Part shown: positions 6,405 to 8,772 of the stretch, one piece after another
How positions within the stretch are numbered: position 1 is the stretch's first letter
How the letters are laid out: the number at the start of each line of letters is the position of its first letter
Assembly (NCBI GenBank): GCA_003557085.1
Contig: PWPR01000150.1
Location: 1 to 8,772 of the forward strand
From: Clostridia bacterium
GTDB lineage: Bacteria; Bacillota; UBA994; PWPR01
Reading direction: 5' to 3'
Length of the DNA: 8,772 nt
The notes under the pieces: generated by a model
Seen by the model: only the letters and a program-made list of their open reading frames with translations
The model's database searches: none
Told to the model about the DNA's origin: nothing
Made by a program: the position numbers and the translations under genes

Positions 6405-7484
6405 ATGAAAAAAATAAGCATTTTATTAGTTTTAGTTTTACTAACTATCAGTTTAGTTGCTTGCCAAGACAAAACCACTATGTATGTTCTAAATTGGGGA
6501 GATTACATTAATGAAGAAGTTGTAGATGCATTTATGAAAGAGAATAATATTAATGTAGTCATCGAAGAGGTAGATTCTAATGAAGCAATGTATGAAAAAA
6601 TAAGATCAGGGAATACCAAATATGATGTAGCGGTTCCAAGTGATTATATGATCCAGAGACTAATTTCAGAAGGTTTACTAAACAAGTTGGATCAAAGTAG
6701 AATTCATGATTATCAAGAGGGAATGTTTGAACCAGCAGTATATCAACTAATGGAAGATGCTGGCATAAATGAATATGCAATACCTTATTTTTATGGTTCT
6801 ATAGGTATAATGTACAGAAATGAAGTAGAAGATTATGTTTTGGAGCATGGTTTTGGAGTGTTGTTTGATAAAGATCTGTTGCCAGAAGGCTCCAGAGTGG
6901 GCATGTATAATTCTAGTCGAGACTCAGTGGCTGCAGCTTTGCTTCATTTAGGATATGATGTAAATACTACTGACACTACAAAACTTAATGAAGCAGAAGC
7001 ACTACTTGCGGATATGGACTATTCTATTTGGGGAGACGACAATTTAAAAAATGAGATAGTCGCAGGCAATCTTGACGTTGCACTAGTATACTCAGGGGAC
7101 TATTTTGATATTTTGTATATTGTTATGGATGAAGGACGTGATGTTGAGTTTGGCTATATGACTCCTAGCTATACGAACATTTGGGTTGATGCTATGGTTA
7201 TTCCAACTTTATCAGAGAATACTTATCAAGCTCATTTATTCATCAATTATTTCTTGCAGTTTGACAATGCTATGGAAAATGTAGAATATGTAGGATACAC
7301 CCCAGTTATTACAGGGGTATATGAAGCTATGAAAGAAGATGAAGATTGGGATGATATAACTGGTAATATTTATTTCAGAGACATATATTATCAAGATGGT
7401 TTCATAGGTCAAATGTATAAACATATCTCATTAGAACATTACCAGATGCTTGAGGACATCATGATGAGAGCGAAAATGGACTAA
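6405..7484 (+). CDS. potD: Spermidine/putrescine-binding lipoprotein PotD
   Basis: The 359-residue extracytoplasmic binding protein captures polyamine for PotABC. A lipoprotein signal peptide ends in the lipobox LVAC, so Cys20 would be lipidated and hold the protein on the outer face of the membrane. Ligand-site features of the family are visible: NWGDY (30-34), VPSDY (77-81), SSRDS (170-174), LVYSGDY (227-233), IWVDAM (259-264) and GYTP (297-300). Compared from memory with E. coli PotD, Trp255 and Asp257 match Trp260 and Asp262 here, Glu171 becomes Asp173, Asp168 becomes Ser170 and Trp229 becomes Tyr229. Amine binding is expected, but spermidine versus putrescine preference cannot be called. 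It starts 6 nt after potC, and a terminator follows. Confidence 0.94.
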   Translation: MKKISILLVLVLLTISLVACQDKTTMYVLNWGDYINEEVVDAFMKENNINVVIEEVDSNEAMYEKIRSGNTKYDVAVPSDYMIQRLISEGLLNKLDQSRIHDYQEGMFEPAVYQLMEDAGINEYAIPYFYGSIGIMYRNEVEDYVLEHGFGVLFDKDLLPEGSRVGMYNSSRDSVAAALLHLGYDVNTTDTTKLNEAEALLADMDYSIWGDDNLKNEIVAGNLDVALVYSGDYFDILYIVMDEGRDVEFGYMTPSYTNIWVDAMVIPTLSENTYQAHLFINYFLQFDNAMENVEYVGYTPVITGVYEAMKEDEDWDDITGNIYFRDIYYQDGFIGQMYKHISLEHYQMLEDIMMRAKMD

Positions 7485-7499
7485 TCTTGTTACAGTTTT

Positions 7500-7529
7500 A
7501 GGGTGTAGATTTAAATCTACTCCCTTTTT
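7500..7529 (+). terminator. Intrinsic terminator after potD
   Basis: GGG at 7501-7503 pairs with CCC at 7522-7524. Inside lies the perfect 16-base palindrome GTAGATTTAAATCTAC (7505-7520), with a single T-T mismatch between. A run of five T follows (7525-7529). The hairpin starts 16 bases after the potD stop codon and closes the polyamine operon. Confidence 0.8.
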
Positions 7530-7550
7530 ATTTGGTAAAGTATAGCATTA

Positions 7551-7572
7551 TATAATATATTTTAAGTATAAT
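7551..7572 (+). promoter_or_regulatory. Candidate promoter region before the degenerate GGDEF gene
   Basis: Two consensus TATAAT hexamers occur at 7551-7556 and 7567-7572, within a very AT-rich stretch after the potD terminator. Neither has a good -35 at 17 bases (TTATTT at 7528-7533 for the first, AGCATT at 7544-7549 for the second). The first is part of the perfect palindrome ATTATATAAT (7547-7556), and the second of TATAA-TG-TTATA (7567-7578). A promoter here is expected from the terminator upstream, but which hexamer is used is unclear. Confidence 0.4.
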
Positions 7573-7603
7573 GTTATAAACAAGCTAAATGGAGGTGCTA
7601 TAA

Positions 7604-8524
7604 ATGCAGTTTAATATAAGCAATCAAGAGAAGCTAAAAGAAATAGTCAGCTTCTATCAAGATATAATTGACTTTTTAGTATTGGATATTTTCTTTTTAA
7701 AGAAAAGTACTCAAGGAGAAGTTCTATTTGTCTTTAATGAAGGAGCTATATCTAAGAAAATTGATATGCCTACAAATATAGTAGGAGAACGTTCTGCTTA
7801 TGAGCAAGTTGGTGAGGAGTATGCAAACAAGCTAACTAAATACTATCAGAGAGCTTTTAATGGAGAGACAGTGAGGTATAAGGTTAGAATGAAAGGTATA
7901 ACATTTAATACAATTTTGATGCCATGCCCCTTAGAGACCAATAAGGATTTTGTTATTGGAATTTCGCAAGAAGTAACTGAAGTTGATAAGTTAAAAGCTA
8001 AGATAAGAGATGTTACTAGGGAGCTCAGTGCTATTAAGCAAAGAGATAGTTTGGTAGATGTATACAATAGATCTGCTATGAAGAGAATTGTTATGAATGA
8101 AAACGACAAAATGTTGAAAGAATCAAACAGTAAACTTGCATTAATACTATTAGATATTGATAGATTAGGACATATAAATGATTTGCATGGTCATTCTGTA
8201 GGAGACAATGTTTTAGTTGAAGTCGGTGAACAATGTAGTAATATTATTAGATCTTCTGATTATCTTGGTAGATGGTTAGGTGGTCAGTTCTTAATAGTTT
8301 CTCCAAAAACCAGTGTGGAGGGCGTAGGTCATTTAGCTGAAAGGTTAAGGAAGAAAATATCAGAACATCATTTTAACAAGAATATTCGGATTACAGCAAG
8401 CTTAGGAGTAGTAGTGTTTGGTACAAAAAAGAATATGGATCATATTATATGGAGTGTTGAGAAGGCTATGTATAAAGCTAAAAGGCTTGGTAAAAATAAT
8501 GTAGTAATAGAAAATATCACATAA
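7604..8524 (+). CDS. PAS-like protein with degenerate GGDEF domain, possible c-di-GMP receptor
   Basis: The 306-residue protein has an N-terminal PAS-like sensor region (about 8-125), a short helical linker (about 125-147) and a GGDEF-family domain (about 148-305). Much of the fold is kept: SLVDVYNRS (149-157), the metal-site LLDIDR (182-187), INDLHGHSVGD (191-201) and the C-terminal AMYKAKRLGKN. The signature itself is lost: where GG(D/E)EF should stand after GRW, the protein reads LGGQF (225-229), so the catalytic acid is Gln and cyclase activity is unlikely. The inhibitory site Arg216-Ser-Ser-Asp219 is intact and correctly spaced five residues before the motif. That pattern is known in GGDEF proteins that bind c-di-GMP as receptors. 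The ATG has a GGAGGT site at 7591-7596. The photolyase gene follows after 16 nt and is probably co-transcribed. The output partner is unknown. Confidence 0.88.
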   Translation: MQFNISNQEKLKEIVSFYQDIIDFLVLDIFFLKKSTQGEVLFVFNEGAISKKIDMPTNIVGERSAYEQVGEEYANKLTKYYQRAFNGETVRYKVRMKGITFNTILMPCPLETNKDFVIGISQEVTEVDKLKAKIRDVTRELSAIKQRDSLVDVYNRSAMKRIVMNENDKMLKESNSKLALILLDIDRLGHINDLHGHSVGDNVLVEVGEQCSNIIRSSDYLGRWLGGQFLIVSPKTSVEGVGHLAERLRKKISEHHFNKNIRITASLGVVVFGTKKNMDHIIWSVEKAMYKAKRLGKNNVVIENIT

Positions 8525-8540
8525 AGAAGTTGGTGTTTAA

Positions 8541-8772
8541 TTGAAGGAAAAATACATTTTGTACTGGATGCAACAAGCTCAAAGATTTGAGGATAATGAT
8601 GCACTTTATAAAGCGACAATAAAAGCAAATGATTTAAAAGTAAAAGTTAAGGTTGTCTTCTGTTTGATTGATAATTATCCAGATGCCAATTATAGACATT
8701 ACAAATTTATGTTAGAGGGTTTATCAGAGTTAGAGAGAAGACTCATAGAAAATGGATATGAGTTTGAACTAG
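8541..8772 (+). CDS. Class II CPD photolyase, N-terminal part (runs off the window)
   Basis: The first 77 residues of a deoxyribodipyrimidine photolyase are visible. This flavoenzyme uses blue or near-UV light to split cyclobutane pyrimidine dimers in DNA. The class II N-terminal signature is clear: YILYWMQQAQR (5-15), then a beta strand VKVVFCL (36-42) and YRHYKFMLEGL (51-61). Only the antenna-domain part is present; the FAD-binding half lies beyond the right edge. The start is taken as TTG at 8541 because TAA immediately precedes it in frame (8538-8540) and the conserved region begins within a few residues. The ribosome site is weak (GGTG at 8532-8535). The next ATG in frame, at 8568, would cut into the signature. 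The 16-nt gap to the degenerate GGDEF gene suggests a shared transcript. Confidence 0.87.
   Translation, partial: MKEKYILYWMQQAQRFEDNDALYKATIKANDLKVKVKVVFCLIDNYPDANYRHYKFMLEGLSELERRLIENGYEFEL

Noticed and set aside
7547..7578. A riboswitch or structured RNA before the degenerate GGDEF gene
   Set aside because: The short AT-only palindromes are what such base composition gives by chance; no conserved c-di-GMP or cobalamin riboswitch core was seen in the 119 bases between potD and this gene.
8440..8628. A minus-strand reading frame spanning the end of the GGDEF gene and start of the photolyase
   Set aside because: The plus-strand frames here show clear family motifs on both sides, so the antisense frame is incidental.
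1..8772. CRISPR arrays, tRNA or rRNA genes, insertion sequences, phage genes
   Set aside because: No repeated spacer pattern, tRNA cloverleaf, transposase or integrase reading frame was seen; nearly all of the window is filled by the listed genes.

Overview
The window is AT-rich and densely packed. Shine-Dalgarno sites are strong (GGAGG or AGGTGATC type), three genes probably start at TTG, and protein styles are Gram-positive, including a lipoprotein PotD. This suggests a low-GC Firmicute, probably of the Clostridia; genus cannot be read from the sequence.

Layout. (1) Positions 2-984, plus strand: the end of one YeeE/YedE-family membrane protein and a complete second one. They look like the two halves of a sulfur-compound (thiosulfate-type) transporter carried on adjacent genes. 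(2) A bidirectional terminator at 993-1029 separates them from a minus-strand pair. That pair is a B12-binding sensor-like protein with a CarH-type cap (1998-3047) overlapping by 8 nt a PAS-like/coiled-coil/GGDEF diguanylate cyclase (1016-2005). (3) A divergent promoter region (about 3060-3209) drives that pair leftward and a polyamine operon rightward. (4) Positions 3210-7484, plus strand: an XRE-cupin regulator followed by potA, potB, potC and potD, closed by a terminator at 7500-7529. (5) Positions 7604-8772, plus strand: a second PAS-like/GGDEF protein whose GGDEF motif is destroyed (LGGQF) while its RxxD inhibitory site is kept, followed after 16 nt by the start of a class II CPD photolyase cut by the window edge.

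How the parts may work together. The pot operon should import spermidine/putrescine under control of its own cupin regulator. The minus-strand pair looks like a two-gene cobalamin-to-c-di-GMP signalling unit. Its cap motif W-x9-EH is the one used by the light-sensing B12 protein CarH, so a light or B12 input to c-di-GMP production is the most interesting hypothesis here. The degenerate GGDEF protein next to the photolyase could be a c-di-GMP receptor, which would put light damage repair and c-di-GMP reading in one transcription unit. These links are inferred from gene order and motifs only.
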